From the NCBI RefSeq assembly GCF_031755915.1, contig NC_083379.1, forward strand, positions 45,082,001-45,146,000: 64,000 bases of DNA. The letters are read 5' to 3'. Origin of the DNA: Ziziphus jujuba (lineage: Eukaryota > Streptophyta > Magnoliopsida > Rosales > Rhamnaceae). A model generated the notes under the pieces. The model made no database searches. It was not told the DNA's origin and saw only the letters and a program-made list of their open reading frames with translations. Positions 1-13,520 of this stretch are shown in pieces (within the stretch, counting starts at the first letter, position 1; each line of letters starts with the position of its first letter). A program made the position numbers and the translations under genes.

Positions 1-220
1 TTATTTTTTCATCAAGGTGCTAAGCTGCTAATAATGGTCTTGGTAGAGCTATTAAAATATATAATGTTTACAACGGTTATAGAGCTCTAAATTGCCTGGT
101 AGTCACGGAGAATGTTGGTTTGAAAAAACATCACATGTCTACTTTTTTTGGCTTGAGAACGACTAGCACCTTATTCTACTTAGAATGACTAGCACCTTAT
201 TCTACTTATTCTTATTCCAG

Positions 221-3200
221 TGACAAGCTCGTCTGTCTGGGTCAACTTGCCTGCGGCTGCCTCTTTAATTGTCATCCTTCGCTATCTATCTCTGGATCTT
301 GATATGCGGAGAAAAGCTGCAGCATACAATAACAAATCATCCTCAGCCAATACTCTTTCGCAGAAAAAACCTCTTGAAAGGCCTAAACTTGTTGAAAAGT
401 CCGAGTGGAGAAAGAAAGTGAATTCCCCTGTTGTTGAGGATGCAATAGATCACTTAATTAGACATTTAGTTTCCGAGTGGGTGACAGATCTCTGGTACTC
501 ACGGTTGACACCTGATAAAGAAGGTCCAGAGGAACTTGTGCGTATCCTTAATGGTGTTCTTGGGGAAATCTCAGCACGCATGAGGAACATAAATCTAATT
601 CATCTCCTCACAAGGTTTTAGTTACACAATGCCTTAAAGCAATTTCCTCTAACTTTGGATTTGTCTATAGGATGATTATTGGGAAACTAAAGCTTCTTGA
701 ATGGTACAGGGATCTTGTAACTCTCATTTGTACTCACTTGGAGCTTTTTCGTGCAACTCAAGCAAAGATTGAAAAGCAACAATCAGGACTGCTAACAATT
801 GAACACCGAGATATTGAACTAAGACACGTCTTGGCTGCTGAGAACAAATTGCATCCTGCTTTGTTTTCTGCTGAAGCTGAGCACAAGGTTGTTTACTGTT
901 CTGAATAATGAATTTATGCTCCATGAGTTACTCTATGATAAATGTCACTTGGAAGATCTGTAGTTATTATACCTTTAATATATCTAGCTTTCTAATACTG
1001 ATGATTGTACTCTCTGTACTTGCAGGTATTGCAGCATATTGTGGATGGTCTTATCTCTTTCACATTCAAGCCTGAAGATCTGCAGTGTTCTTTCTTCCGT
1101 TATGTTGCCAGGGAGCTTCTAGCTTGTGCAGCAGTGCGACCTGTCCTAAACTTGGCCAATCCAAGGTATTAATTCCTTATGGATAGTTTTATCTATGTTT
1201 TTAATTGTTGATGCCATTATAATTTCTCTACAATTTATTTGATGACAGGTTTATTAATGAAAGAATTGAATCTTTAGTCATCAATAGGGCCAAGTCGAAT
1301 AAAGCAGTTACCACTGTGAATGAGACTGCTCAGCCCAAACCAGATGGGCCTCCAAAAATATCATCTGATCATTTTTCTAGGTTCTTAGATCCTACTGGAA
1401 CTGGTGTTGAACTTGTGCAGTTAAAAAGTAATCAGTCAAGAAGTACTGCAGTTACACCTGCTGCCAATAATGTAAATGGAAATCTTGCAAAAGATCCCCT
1501 GCTTTCAGTTGATGCTCGATCTAACCGATCATGGAGTTCATTGCCTGTGAACTCTGAAACAAGTGATGATGGAAATATTCAACCACACTGCAAAGGTGGA
1601 GAATGGGGTGACATGCTCGATTTGATTTCTCGTAGAAAAACTCAAGCTCTTGCCCCTGAACATTTTGAGAACATGTGGACAAAGGGGAGAAACTACAGAA
1701 ACAAGGTTGGTGAAAATCGGTTTGTTGAACATGTCCCACAGACAAGTGGGAAGTTAGTCCCAGAGAACAATGTTAAGGCAATATCCAAGCCCAAACAAAA
1801 GGAATTTGTCACAAACTTAAATCCTTCTGGGAGCACTCCCATACAATATGGATATGCTGATCAATTTAAGGAGGAAAATATATCCAGCCATGTAGTTCAA
1901 AACATACCTAGCCATTCTCAGGTTAATTTATATCAAGAAGATGATCAGAAAAACATGATGCATTTGGAGGAGGTTGACTCAGGAAGCAGCACCTCATATA
2001 CGTCTGAAGATGAAGAAAATGGCAGTGTAACAGGTCTTGATTCTCCGGTAACTAAGGTTTGGGATGGTAAAAGTAATAGAAATATGACTATTTCTCACAT
2101 TCACCATCCACTTGAAAATTATGAAGGCCATATGCGCAAAAAAACTGGCAAAGGGCATGTTCACTATCAAAGAGTATCTAAAACCCAGTCTGGCCACAAG
2201 AGATCTAGACCAAACAATCAGAAGGTGCACGTTTGGCAGGAAGTTGAGAGAACAAGCTTCTTGTCTGGGGATGGACAGGATATACTTAATCCTTTAAAAA
2301 GACATGCAAATGATAGGGATTCTAGTGATGATTCTGAGACCGAAAGTTTAGGTAGAATTTACAGTGGGGCAGCTGCTTCCTCATCTGCATCCTCTATTTC
2401 TATTTCAGAAAGTCATGGTCTGGGGGTTAATTCACTGAAAAATTCGTTGGCTGTGGATTCATTTTATAAGTTGAGATGTGAGGTACTGCCCTGGAACTTG
2501 ATTATTGATAGGGTTTGTAGTTCTTATTACTGACATAGATTATGTAATAAATGTGAACACATTTGCTTTTGCAGGTATTGGGTGCAAATATTGTGAAGAG
2601 TGGCTCAAAAACATTTGCCGTATATTCCATATCTGTTACTGATGTAAATAATAATAGTTGGTCAATCAAAAGAAGGTGTTATAATTGTGCTATAAACTTC
2701 TAATTTTTTTGCTTTGAAGATAATTTCGGCCTTCTAACATGTCAAAGTAACTGCACCTACAATGTTTCGTTATCCTCTCGTCTTCTGAAGCTGAAATTCA
2801 TAATTTCTTCCTGTAGGTTTCGTCATTTTGAGGAGCTACATCGGCGTCTCAAGGAGTTTTCAGAATATAATCTTCATTTGCCCCCTAAGCACTTTCTGTC
2901 AACTGGTTCGGATGTGCCTGTCATTCAAGAACGTTGTAAATTGCTTGATGATTACTTGAAGGTTAAACACTCAAAACGCACTTTTCTTGCATCGTTAATT
3001 AGTTATCAATTGCATGAGGTGGAATTGGCATCTATGCGAGATATTTTTTAGTTACAACCTTATTATGGTTAGGATTGTTATGTGATATTGTTTTCTTTTC
3101 ATGATGTCAACACTTAGTAATTTGGCAGCAGCTCTTGGTCTCTAACCACTTGATCTTCATACATCAGTAGAACCATATGCTTATTTAGAGGCAGGATTAT

Positions 3201-6021
3201 CTTCCATCTTTTTGGCAACCCGCAAATGCTTGTTTGCACCTAATTTTGGAATGTAACCTCTAAATGTGGGATGCAGCTAACACATGAGGAAGAACTCTTG
3301 CTTATTTAGAAATTTGGTTCTGTTTGTCATAAGTAATGATTTTGTTTCTTGTTTGCATTATCTTTCAATAACTCTATTTGTTTGTGTTCTTCAGAAGCTC
3401 ATGGAGCTTCCAACAATTTCAGGATCAATTGAAGTTTGGGACTTTTTAAGTGTTGACTCTCAGGTAAATAATCTTTTTCAATTATTTTAATGTATTTTAT
3501 GAATTTTCAATAAGAGGATTTCTTACTTTTTTTTTTTAATATAATTTAATGCAGACATATATTTTCTCAAATTCCTTTTCCATCGTTGAAACCTTGTCAG
3601 GTGATTTCTACATGTACAGAATGTTAAACTTTGTAATCTCTCTTTTGCCTCATCTGAATGGTTCTGAGTATTTTTTATTTTTTTTATTAAAGTTTATATG
3701 TTTGTTTGGAACTTTATAGTTGATCTAGAAGACAAGCCATCTGAGAAGAGTAGGAGGGTTTCAAACTATGGTGGGCTTGTGACTGGTCATGCCTCCTCGA
3801 AGAGAGATCATCCAAGCGTGGAAAGTAGGGAGCCTCCATTACAGATGCAGAATAATGTTTCGACAGATGGATTTAGGTTGAATGCAAAAGGTGTTTCTAG
3901 TTCTCCTGTGGGTAAAGAATATAAGAAGTCATTTGACAAATCTGGCAGTGATTCAGAAGCTAGAGCACAAACAGGTGCATCATCATGCAGAAACTTGGGC
4001 ACCACTACGGTGAAGGAGAGAAAGTACAATGGTTTGGGTGACGCATCAGAGTTCGTTCTAGATGCTGCTAATGACCCAACCCTTCCTACAGAGGTAAATT
4101 CCTAGTTTTTTGTTTTTGTTCTTCCTCTTTTTATTTTTTATTTTTTTATTTTTTATTTCCTCCTCCTCCTGATGCTTTTTCAGTTAGTCTTGGAAACTCA
4201 TATGAAAATGTAATTTTGTGATATCTGTGTCATGCTTGTAACATGATGCGCCGTACTTTCTCTAATAATATCTTTATGTACTGGAATTTTAGAACTTTAT
4301 CTGTACTCATTTGGCTTGTATTTCTCATTTTAATGTACATTGCTTCCATTCAGTGGGTGCCTCCAAATTTAAGCGTTCCCATATTGGATTTGGTGGATGT
4401 CATTTTTCAGCTCCAAGATGGTGGATGGATCAGGTATTCCATGTTTGATTGTATGAATAAGGCTTATACTGAGAATAATTTTTGTTTCTGAGTTTTATAA
4501 TATAACATTTTCTGAACAATTATGTGGTGTGCCATATAGGCGGCAGGCTTTCTGGGTGGCCAAACAAATCCTACAACTAGGAATGGGTGATGCCTTTGAT
4601 GATTGGTTAATAGAGAAAATCCAGCTTCTGCGCAAGGGACCAGTGATTGCTTCAGGGATCAAGCGGGTTGAGCAGGTACACTTTCATGCCACGAGGTTTC
4701 TATTATTAGATGCTAGCTTTTCTTTTCAGTAAATTATTTAGGGTCCATTTGGGAGTGATTCCTAAGAATCACTTCAACTAATTTTTCAAGAATCAACTAA
4801 TTGGTTCTTCTTCTACAATCCTCACATAGGTGATTTTCCAATAACAAAATCACTAGAAAGTGATTTTACACTTTTCAACGAAACATTATGTGCAGCGTTT
4901 TTATCAGTTCAGAAGTGATTTTAGCCTTTTCAAAATCACTCCCAAATGAGCACTTATTTGTTTCTTGTCATGTACAGTATGCTGATTGTTGTTGTTGTTG
5001 TTGTTTTTTTTATTTTTATTTTTATTTTTTTTTCTTTTTCTTTTTTGGTTGTAATAATGTGCTGAAGTTGGTTAAATTATGGTTTAGCGTTCTATAATTT
5101 ACTTGTAGTCTTATACTAACCATAAACATTCTATTGATTGTCAAAATTTTCCCTGGTTTTGAAAGTGCATCAATAAGAGAAGCAAAACAACCTGAGCTTG
5201 TTTTGCTATTTCTTAGATCATTATAAATGCGCAGCGTCATCTAGACTTTTTTTCTCGTATAAGAATTAATGATAGAAGATTTAGACACTGGTATGATATG
5301 GATTGCTTTGTTACTGAATAGATACTCTGGCCTGATGGGATATTCCTAACCAAGCATCCAAAACGACAAACACAAGCATCTACAAACCCATCCCCCCTTT
5401 CACCTAAAGGTCAGCAGCGTACAGAAGCATTTTCTCCTAGAATGACAAATGAGCAGCAGGAACAAGAAGCACGGCGACGGGCAAAGTTTGTATATGATCT
5501 AATGATAGGTAACATATTTTTCCTGCAAGATACTATTTTTCCCTGTATATTCCCGCTTTATAAGAATTCCTGCTTTGAAAATATAATGGATTATTATTAT
5601 TATTATTATAATTTTTAACGCAGAAAATGCACCAGCTGCTATAGTCAGTCTTGTCGGTCATAAAGAGTATCAACAATGTGCGAAGGATCTATATTTCTTT
5701 CTTCAGGTAATCATGCAAAATTTCTCTTTTATTTTTTTCAACGTGCTCGTAGCAAAAAGTTGTATTTTACGACAGCATAAATTAACATTTGTTGTACAAG
5801 AAGTGTTCATGTTGGACATTTAATAACTGTGTTAGTCCTTTAAGACACTTGTCGAATATGCGAGCGATTCGTTCCTGTCAAAATGGTACTAGCTTGGGAA
5901 AGTTTATTTTCTTTCCACTCTCTCCCTCTGATCTAAGCCCCCCTAACCATCAAAAAAGAGAATGGATATTAATTTTTAAGTTTATATCTTACTCTTGCAA
6001 GATTTGCATTTTTATTCTGAT

Positions 6022-6065
<44 letters not shown>

Positions 6066-6236
6066 TCTATAGAGGTGTATTGACCCTCCTTTCTCGTGCA
6101 GTCATCTGTCTGTTTGAAGCAACTCGCCTTTGATCTTCTTGAGCTGCTACTCCTGTCTGCATTTCCAGAGCTGGATTATATATTTAAGCAATTCCATGAA
6201 GAGAAGCATAAATTTGGAGAGTTTAAAGCACATTAA
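221..6236 (+). CDS. PXA-PX-sorting nexin C domain protein, 5' end missing
   Basis: Endosomal phosphoinositide-binding protein of the plant PXA/PX/Nexin_C family (At1g15240/At2g15900-like), expected to act in membrane trafficking. Inferred exons are 221-614, 710-888, 1026-1167, 1249-2482, 2574-2675, 2817-2961, 3396-3463, 3555-3600, 3720-4093, 4354-4433, 4540-4675, 5322-5508, 5624-5706 and 6102-6236, stop TAA at 6234-6236. The first visible exon opens just after an acceptor and carries a hydrophobic stretch and the start of the PXA domain (SPVVEDAIDHLIRHLVSEWV). A long Ser/Asn-rich linker fills the 1.2 kb exon. The PX domain follows, with the lipid-contacting RRF in RRFRHFEELHRRL. The sorting-nexin C region begins at WVPPNLSVPILDLVD and ends in FKQFHEEKHKFGEFKAH. 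The initiator exon lies before position 1. Family assignment is firm; exact splice sites are by eye. Confidence 0.92.
4741..4953. mobile_element. hAT-like MITE in a sorting-nexin intron
   Basis: A 213-base non-coding insert lies in the intron between 4675 and 5322. Its ends are imperfect inverted repeats: GGGTCCATTTGGGAGTGATT on the left, and on the right the complement of GTGCTCATTTGGGAGTGATT. Flanks TTATTTA (4734-4740) and TTATTTG (4954-4960) look like an aged target duplication. The interior holds several AGTGATTTT/AAAATCACT palindromic steps. Size and ends fit a small non-autonomous hAT-type element. No coding capacity is seen. Confidence 0.6.
6024..6056. repeat. (AT)n microsatellite in the last sorting-nexin intron
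   Basis: An uninterrupted run of about 16 AT dinucleotides followed by a poly-T tract, inside the intron between 5706 and 6102. A likely polymorphic marker with no evident function. Confidence 0.9.
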
Positions 6237-8074
6237 TGCGAATGTTTATAGATACAATTTTCAACATCAAGCGATGATCATAAATATAATTTTTTTTTTT
6301 GGGGGAATTTTTTCTGGTTCTCTTTGGTTTTTCTGTTGTTCAGGTGCATAGCCTGAGAAGTGAATTCTTTTGTTAGATTGGGTTTTTGCAACTGAAAAAT
6401 CATTGTTTTTGGCATGCATGCACCGGTGTCAAAGATGAATCATTTCATTCATCGATCTGAGCGATTTGTAATTACACTATAGCTTCACAGCTTGAGAAAA
6501 ATGTACGTAAAATAGGGAGATTTTTTCAAATATATATATGATGCTTGTTTCTTCTCTCTCTCTCTTTTTTTTTTTTTTTTTTTAATATAACGTTTATAGG
6601 TGTTTGTTAATCTAAGCTACCAGAATATATTTCTACATTTTTAATTCGTCAGTATTCGTACAGGAACAAAAAACCCAATACTGCTGGCAAGGAAACGTTA
6701 ATTTACCTTTCTTATCCCTTTCTTTTTTGTGTTGGATTTAGGCTAGACAAACATTTTTTTTGAATTCCGCTAATCTCCAACATGAATCTTATATACTGGA
6801 TCAAGAATAGTTCCCTCAATATAATCGATTTTCCAACCAAGCTTTAGCTTCATTAATATTTCAGGTTGAAAATTCTTGAATTACAGAAAACAATATATAT
6901 ATATATATATATATATATGTGTATACACGGACACCAGATTGACGCATCAAATGATATTGGCTGTCTTTGGTAAAATATGCCTTTTAATTTTTTGACACAA
7001 ATGGCATCAAATGCCATTTAATCCACAGTACCATCGCAGATGCAGAATGGCGATATGTTGACCACACAAATCGACTAACAAGAAAGACTTTGAAATCTTT
7101 AAAATTTCAAGAAAACTAAACAATAAAATAAAATTTATTATTATTTGCATGTAAAATCTTTCTTTTCTTAAAACTGCAATTCTGTTTTCTTTTATTCTTT
7201 TTCCCTACTATTATTCATCGTAAAAATCTGCACTGCAAACATAAAAAAAAAAAAAAAAAAAAAAAATCCCACAACCAAGCTCTAAATTATTCCAATAGTG
7301 CAAAAAAAAATTTACAAATGAACAATTCCTGTGGATTTAACATTTTCAATATCCACTCTAAGACTCAACTAAATTTAAAGCATTCTTGAAAAATAAGATT
7401 ATCAAATGCCACACATTAGAGGCAAGGCAACAATCATCAAAAGCAGGAATTGATAATCCGAGTTATCCACTTAATAACAACCTTACAAAACCCATGGCCC
7501 GAGTCTTGGAGAATGATTGTGCAACTTCTCACCCAACCTAGAATCTAAAAGTTGTGGTAGAGGAAATAAAAGCAATAAAACGCTTATTATCACACTATTA
7601 CACATCAAACTGATTCCTCCCCAGTTGAACTCATTAAGTTCGAATTAGAATGATGGCAAAGGAATAAGCTAATAACACCTAAAAATATTAACGAGGGTAC
7701 TAAGATGGAATAATATTGCTGTGATCCCTCAAAACAACTATTGGAAAATAGATGTCTACATCCATAATAAACTCTGCTACTAGGAAAGCATGAAGCAGTT
7801 ACTGCAAGGTGGAGCAATATTAACAACAAAAATATCGTAAACAACATAAACATAAAGTAAATCAAAAACGTAAATAACATTGGTCTCAATCATCATTATC
7901 CAAAATTTAGAGAAAACTACATACTAAAGGAAATCAAAATTACTCAAAGGAATAGAGTTGTCAAAACAACCATTAATCAATGTATTTTTTTCAAACTTTG
8001 CTCGACACATAAAAACACCCTCTTAAGCTATAAATTGGGTACCCAAATTTCGCTCAAATGATCCTCTAACCCAC
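6237..8074. other. Intergenic region, convergent 3' ends
   Basis: This is the space between the stop of the sorting-nexin gene and the stop of eL37, so both genes point into it. It is AT-rich, with an (AT)n tract near 6894-6918, poly-T at 6567-6583 and poly-A near 7243-7266. Open frames on the minus strand near 7605-7889 are hydrophobic low-complexity shadows. I see no further gene. Confidence 0.7.
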
Positions 8075-8741
8075 TTAAGCAGAAGCAGCTGCTCCCTTCT
8101 TCCTAGGTGCTGCTTGAGTACCTGCTCAACATAACCCAATTAAACAAACATTAGCACAATACACAATAATGAAAACCCATCAAGATTAGTAACACAAAGC
8201 ACTGAAATTACAAAGGATCTCATACCTTCTCTGAAACCGCTCTTGAATCTGCGAGGGACATGGCGCAGATACCTCATCCTTCCAGTACCAGTCGTCTTCC
8301 TTCGAATTGCCTTCACACTCCAGTTGTCTATTTTTTATTTTTTTTAAAAAAAAACAATAACAAATAAATAAGTAAACCAAAAAAGAGCCAAAAAAAAAAA
8401 GAAAAAAAAAACCTTTCATTTTTGCAAACTGACAATAAAAGATGCAATTTTCAATTTCAGGATGTAAAAAAGAAAAAGAAGAAGGGTAAATAGAAAGTGT
8501 GGTAGGAGCTTACATGTCCTCTTGCGGGCAGCAGGGAAGCCACAGGCGGCGCAGCGACTCTTCTGGAGATGGAAGCTGCGGCGTCCACACCTCACACAGA
8601 GGGTGTGGGTCTTGTTCCTCCTCTTACCGAAACTGCCTGTTCCTTTTCCCTGTCATTTTTTGTACCAATTACCCAGTTATTATACCACTTACAGATCTCA
8701 AAGAAACATATACAAGAAGAAGAGAAGGACAAAGGTACCAT
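8075..8741 (-). CDS. RPL37: 60S ribosomal protein eL37
   Basis: Structural protein of the large cytosolic ribosomal subunit that binds zinc and rRNA. Exons on the minus strand are 8739-8741 (the ATG alone), 8514-8649, 8226-8327 and 8075-8121, giving 95 residues, the normal eL37 length. The N-terminus [18 protein letters not shown] leads into the C4 zinc finger, CVRCGR and then CAACGF. The basic tail reads [16 protein letters not shown] and ends with Ala-rich residues. An intron directly after the ATG is a common feature of plant ribosomal protein genes. The upstream leader on the minus strand has AACCCTAA-like motifs resembling telo-boxes, which are typical of ribosomal protein promoters. It is divergent from the helicase gene at 9205. 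Confidence 0.96.
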
Positions 8742-9204
8742 TGAAGCAGATACAGATGCAGAAACCCTAGATGCTTTGGAGGAGGAGGTGTTTTTTTTGC
8801 CTAAACAACACTGAGCGGCGGAGATGACAAGCTTTATAAGAGCGAGGGTTTTAGTTTTTAGGGTTGTCGTTTGGAGATGAAACAAGTTGGATCGGGTCAA
8901 AATTATTTGGGTTGTAATCCATTTGTGGGCTCCTTGTTGTTTTAGTTGGGCCTCGTTTGGGCTGGCTTTAAAGGTAGTTGGCTGGGCTTGAAACTATTAT
9001 CCGCTTGCCTTTCCCGCTATGAGCGAGGTTGAAACTTGAGAGCGCGCGCAAAAGCCACTCTCTCAAATACGGCATACTCCAAACGACCCAAAAATAGATA
9101 AAACGACGACATTTTCCCTGACGAGACCCTGAGAAGAAGAAAGAAGAGGAGGAAGAAGAAGAAGAAGAAGAAGAAGAAGAAGAAGAAGAAGAAAAGCAGT
9201 AGCA
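8742..9204. promoter_or_regulatory. Shared promoter of eL37 (-) and helicase (+)
   Basis: Only about 460 bases separate the two divergent start codons, and they also hold both 5' leaders. On the minus strand there is a TTATAAAG TATA-like box near 8834-8841 and AACCCTAA/AAACCCTAG-type motifs near 8760-8870, the sort linked to translation-machinery genes. The helicase side lacks an obvious TATA box and ends in a purine-rich AAG repeat. Regulatory roles are inferred from motifs only. Confidence 0.5.
9152..9193 (+). repeat. (AAG)n repeat in the helicase 5' leader
   Basis: About 14 AAG triplets end roughly ten bases before the helicase ATG at 9205. The tract lies in the presumed 5' UTR, so its length can vary without altering the protein. 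It might affect leader structure or translation, but that is untested. Confidence 0.85.
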
Positions 9205-12200
9205 ATGGAAGAAGAGGGACACAAGTTTCGAGGATTTCCATACAAGCCGTATTCCATCCAGATCGATTTCATGAACGCCCTCTACCACTCTCTTAATATT
9301 GGCGGCGTTTCCATGCTCGAAAGCCCCACCGGTAAACACTATAAATACCACACCCTCACTCCCTCTAGTTTCTGTCAGCTAATTCATTCTCCTAAATTAA
9401 TGTGAAATCCGAGAGTAATAATTTGGTTGAGCATCTCAAGTGTAACGAGCTTGCTCAAGCCTTGTCGTTTATAACTGGAATAAAAATTTTCAATTTCTTT
9501 TTTTTTTTTTTGTTATATATATAAATTTTTACGGCATTTCTGAATTTAGGGTATATTTTTCTGATAATTTTGAGCTTTCGGGAATTCGTTTCTCTTTTGT
9601 CATATTATTTATGTTTTTATGTTGGAATTAATCTGAAATCATTTTGTTTGGAAAGGGACTGGGAAAACTTTGAGTATGATTTGTAGCGCATTGCAATGGG
9701 TAGTTGACAGGAGGGAACAACAGAAATCTGATGAGAATAACAGTGGTAAAGATGGTGGCTTTGGCTCTGATGATGAACCTGACTGGATGAGAAACTTTAC
9801 CGTGAACAAAGACAATCGAGCTCCGGAGAAGAAGATTAAAAAGAAGGAAAAATTTCAGGTGGGATTTGGAAAAGCTGATCAAAGAAAGAACCGTGGAAGT
9901 TGTATAAAGAAAGAAGAAAAAACTGTACTGGTGACAAAGGATGCAGTGGAGTTAAGTGATGAGGAGTTTTTGTTGGAAGAATATGAAAGTGAAGAGGAAG
10001 GAGCCGTTGGTGATGGGAAGTCGAAGAGGAAGGCCGCTGGGTTTTGTCTTGGTTTATCAAGTGATGAGGAAGAAGATGGGTCTGATGAGGAGGATGATGA
10101 GGAAGAGAAGGAGAAGTTGCAGGTTTATTTTTGCAGTCGGACACATTCACAGCTATCACAGTTCATAAAGGAGTTGAGAAAGACAGTCTTTGCTAATGAG
10201 ATGAAGGTTGTATCTCTGGGCTCTAGGAAGAACTTCTGCATTAATGAAGGTATAGCTGTTAATCATTGATTAGCTGAAGAATTCTCAGTTTATGTATCAT
10301 TAAAATGTTTGTAAATTTGTTTCTTAGAGGTGCTTAAGCTTGGAGATTCCACTCGCATCAATGAAAGATGCTTGGAGCTTCAAAAGAAGAAGAATGAAGT
10401 TTCCAAGATCAAGGTACAGTTTAGTGGTCACCAAGCACCATTTGATTGCTAGCATACTCAGCTCATTGTCTGGAGCAGCATAGCATATAGTTTTTGTTAT
10501 TACCACTGATGGCAACGCTGATTTGCAGCACCTAGATGCAGGAGGAAGAATACGGAGGACCAAGGCTTCTTCCGGATGCCCAATGCTTCAAAAATATAAA
10601 CTACAAAAGCAATTCAGGAATGAGATTTCTCAACAAGGTGCTTTGGATATTGAAGATCTTGTTCACCTTGGAAAAAATATGAATACTTGTCCATATTATG
10701 GCTCTCGAAGCATGGTTCCTTCTGCGGATCTTGTAGTACTGCCCTATCAATCCCTTCTGTCAAAATCATCACGGGAATCACTTGGCCTGAATTTGAAGAA
10801 CAATATTGTCATTATAGATGAGGCTCACAATTTAGCTGACTCCCTCATCAGCATGTATGATTCAAAAATTACTCTCTCACAGGTAAACAAATCGAAGGCA
10901 GCAGCATATAATTTGATGTAATTGGGTAAATGGCTTCCTTAATATATCGGAGTGCTTTTAGTTATTTGATGTAGTGTACTTAGATTTTTCAACATTGCAC
11001 CAGCGAAGTTTCAGCTTTTGATTCTGATAGTTTTTATTTAGATAGAGCTGACTTAATTGGATATTTGAACAGTTTGCCTAACTTCTTGACAGCTGGAGGA
11101 TGTGAATTACCACGTGCAGAAGTACTTTGAAAGGTTTCGTAATCTCTTGGGACCTGGTAATCGAAGATACATCCAAACTTTGCTGGTCCTCGCTCGGGCT
11201 TTCCTCCAAATTTTATACAACGAGAAGGATGCAAATTATATGAACTCTTTCCAATGTACTGAAAAGGAATCTGGAGAAAATGGTGCTTCTGATTCCTCTG
11301 TGGCCATTAATGATTTTTTATTTTCTCTAAACATTGACAATATCAACTTGATCAGATTGCATCAGTATATAAAAGAAAGCAACATCATGGACAAGGTGAT
11401 TCTTTATTATCAATATACTCTTGTAACCTAGTTCTGCATAATTCTTCTTCCTGTTCTTTACTGGTTTTTGAGGTTATAAATGTTTTCCAGGTCAGCAGTT
11501 ATGGAGATAAAGTGGCTAGCCTACAGAAAGGAGCGACACTCAATGGTGTTGTGGAATGTGGTAAAGATGGAAGCATCTTATCCAGCTTCCGAGCATTAGC
11601 TAATATGCTGCTTTCTCTGACAAATAAGGATGGCGATGGAAGGATTATCATCTCAAGGACTAGAGCAAAATGCTCTGGACAACCAGAAGGATACATAAAA
11701 TATGTTATGTTGACTGGGGAAAGGATTTTTTCTGAGGTTTGCTTAAATTGCTTACCTAGAATTTAACATCTAATGTTTGGCTCTCAATTGTGATGTATCA
11801 ACTCTGAACTTTATGTAGATTATAAATCAAGCACATGCTGTTGTCCTAGCTGGGGGAACACTGCAACCCATAGAAGAAACTAGGGAGCGATTGTTCCCAT
11901 GGCTATCACCAGACAAGTTGCATTTCTTTTCATGTAGTCACATTGTCCCTCCTGAGAGCATTTTGCCAATTGCAGTTTCTCGTGGCCCTTCTGGTCAATC
12001 TTTTGATTTTAGCTATAGCTCCAGAAGCTTATCAATCATGGTAAGTGTATTGCAGTTTTATATGAGATAATCTTGTACGAAAAATTGTCTTCTTGATTAT
12101 TTTCTGTTGACTTGTAGGAATTTACAGAAAACTATTTTCCATTGATTATTTTCTTATTTTTTATTTTTGGACTTTTTGTCACTAGAAAGTTACTTTTGGT

Positions 12201-13520
12201 AATTGCAATAACATTATGTCTTCTAATGCTTTCTTGGAAAGCTTAGAAGATTATGACTGACTATTCTTTGTTAATGGACTTAGATACAGGAGCTGGGACT
12301 TCTGCTTTGCAATTTGACAACAGTAATTCCTGAAGGAATTGTTGTCTTCTTTTCTTCATTTGATTATGAAGGAATGGTCTATGATTCTTGGAAGGCTTCA
12401 GGAATACTTGAAAGGATCATGAAGAAGAAGCGCATATTTAGAGAGCCAAGAAAAAATACAGATGTTGAATCAGTTCTCAAGCAATATAAGGAAACAATGG
12501 ATGCATTGTCAACTGGGGATGTGAAAAGAAACCCTTCTCCTCAAAGTGGGGCAATACTTCTTGCTGTTGTAGGTGGGAAGATATCAGAAGGTATCAACTT
12601 AAGTGATGGGATGGGTCGATGTATAGTCATGGTTGGATTACCCTACCCTAGCCCATCTGACTTAGAGTTGATGGAGAGGGTGAAGTACATTGAAGGATTA
12701 CAAAACTCTGATTTCATGAGAACTTCCAATCCATCAGTCAATGGAGATGTACAGGCTGGGTTTGACATCCTTAGAAGTTGCCGGCACAGAGGAAAAGAAT
12801 ATTATGAGAATCTTTGCATGAAAGCTGTAAATCAGTCCATTGGTGCGTGCTAACCCCTTTTATCTTATCTACTAGCGACTATGAGATTGGGATTGTTTTC
12901 CAGGACTATTCCATGCAATATGTAATGAGATTAAACTTGGAATGCTGTGTTCATCACTCATGTTTGCAGACTTGGCAACTTAGATCTTTCAAAAATCTAC
13001 TATAGATTATATTTCCCCTAGTGTCAAATTTTAGTATTAGCAAAAGATAGCTATTCGGTTCTTCAAAGTACTGCTGCCATACTCAATGTCTAAGACCATC
13101 TGACAAAGTTAATTGGTCAGTTCAGGGTAACGCAATCTCTTTGGTCAGGTTTTCTGAATGCAGGCCAAACCTCTTTTGCATGCCACACATGTTGGTGGGC
13201 TCATATGCATTTAAATATACTGTGTCATGGTGTTTAAATATGTGATAACTAGTTTCACATTGCATTGTTTTGAAAATTATTTTTCCTTGGTTGTTATAGG
13301 TAGAGCTATTCGGCACATAAATGACTATGCAGCAATTTTGTTAGTTGACGCACGGTATGCAAATTCGTCTGATTGCCTGAAGAGAAGCTTTCCACACCCT
13401 ACTAACAAGCTACCGCAATGGATAAGGGATCGTTTTGTTTCTTCAACTTGTAATTATGGTGAAGTGCATAGAATGCTGCATCAGTTCTTTAAACTTAACA
13501 ACAAAAGAGGAACTCAGTAG
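9205..13520 (+). CDS. DDX11: DDX11/CHL1-type Fe-S DNA helicase (RAD3/XPD family)
   Basis: Superfamily 2, 5'-3' DNA helicase predicted to act in the nucleus in cohesion, replication and repair; closest to the Arabidopsis RAD3-like helicase At1g79890. Exons: 9205-9331, 9656-10249, 10328-10413, 10529-10882, 11093-11395, 11491-11736, 11819-12040, 12284-12842 and 13300-13520, for 903 residues. Walker A is SPTGTGKTLS, split by intron 1. An acidic Glu/Asp-Ser insert follows, as in DDX11. Motif Ia is YFCSRTHSQLSQF. The four Fe-S cysteines are in NFCINE, ERCLEL, SGCPML and NTCPYY. Motif II is IIDEAHNL, motif V ISEGINLSDGMGR and motif VI QSIGRAIRH. All key residues are present and every intron keeps frame, so the gene looks functional. 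It is divergent from eL37. Confidence 0.94.

Noticed and set aside
9017..9351. Minus-strand ORFs with poly-Ser, poly-Phe or poly-Leu
   Set aside because: Shadows of the (AAG)n repeat in the helicase leader.
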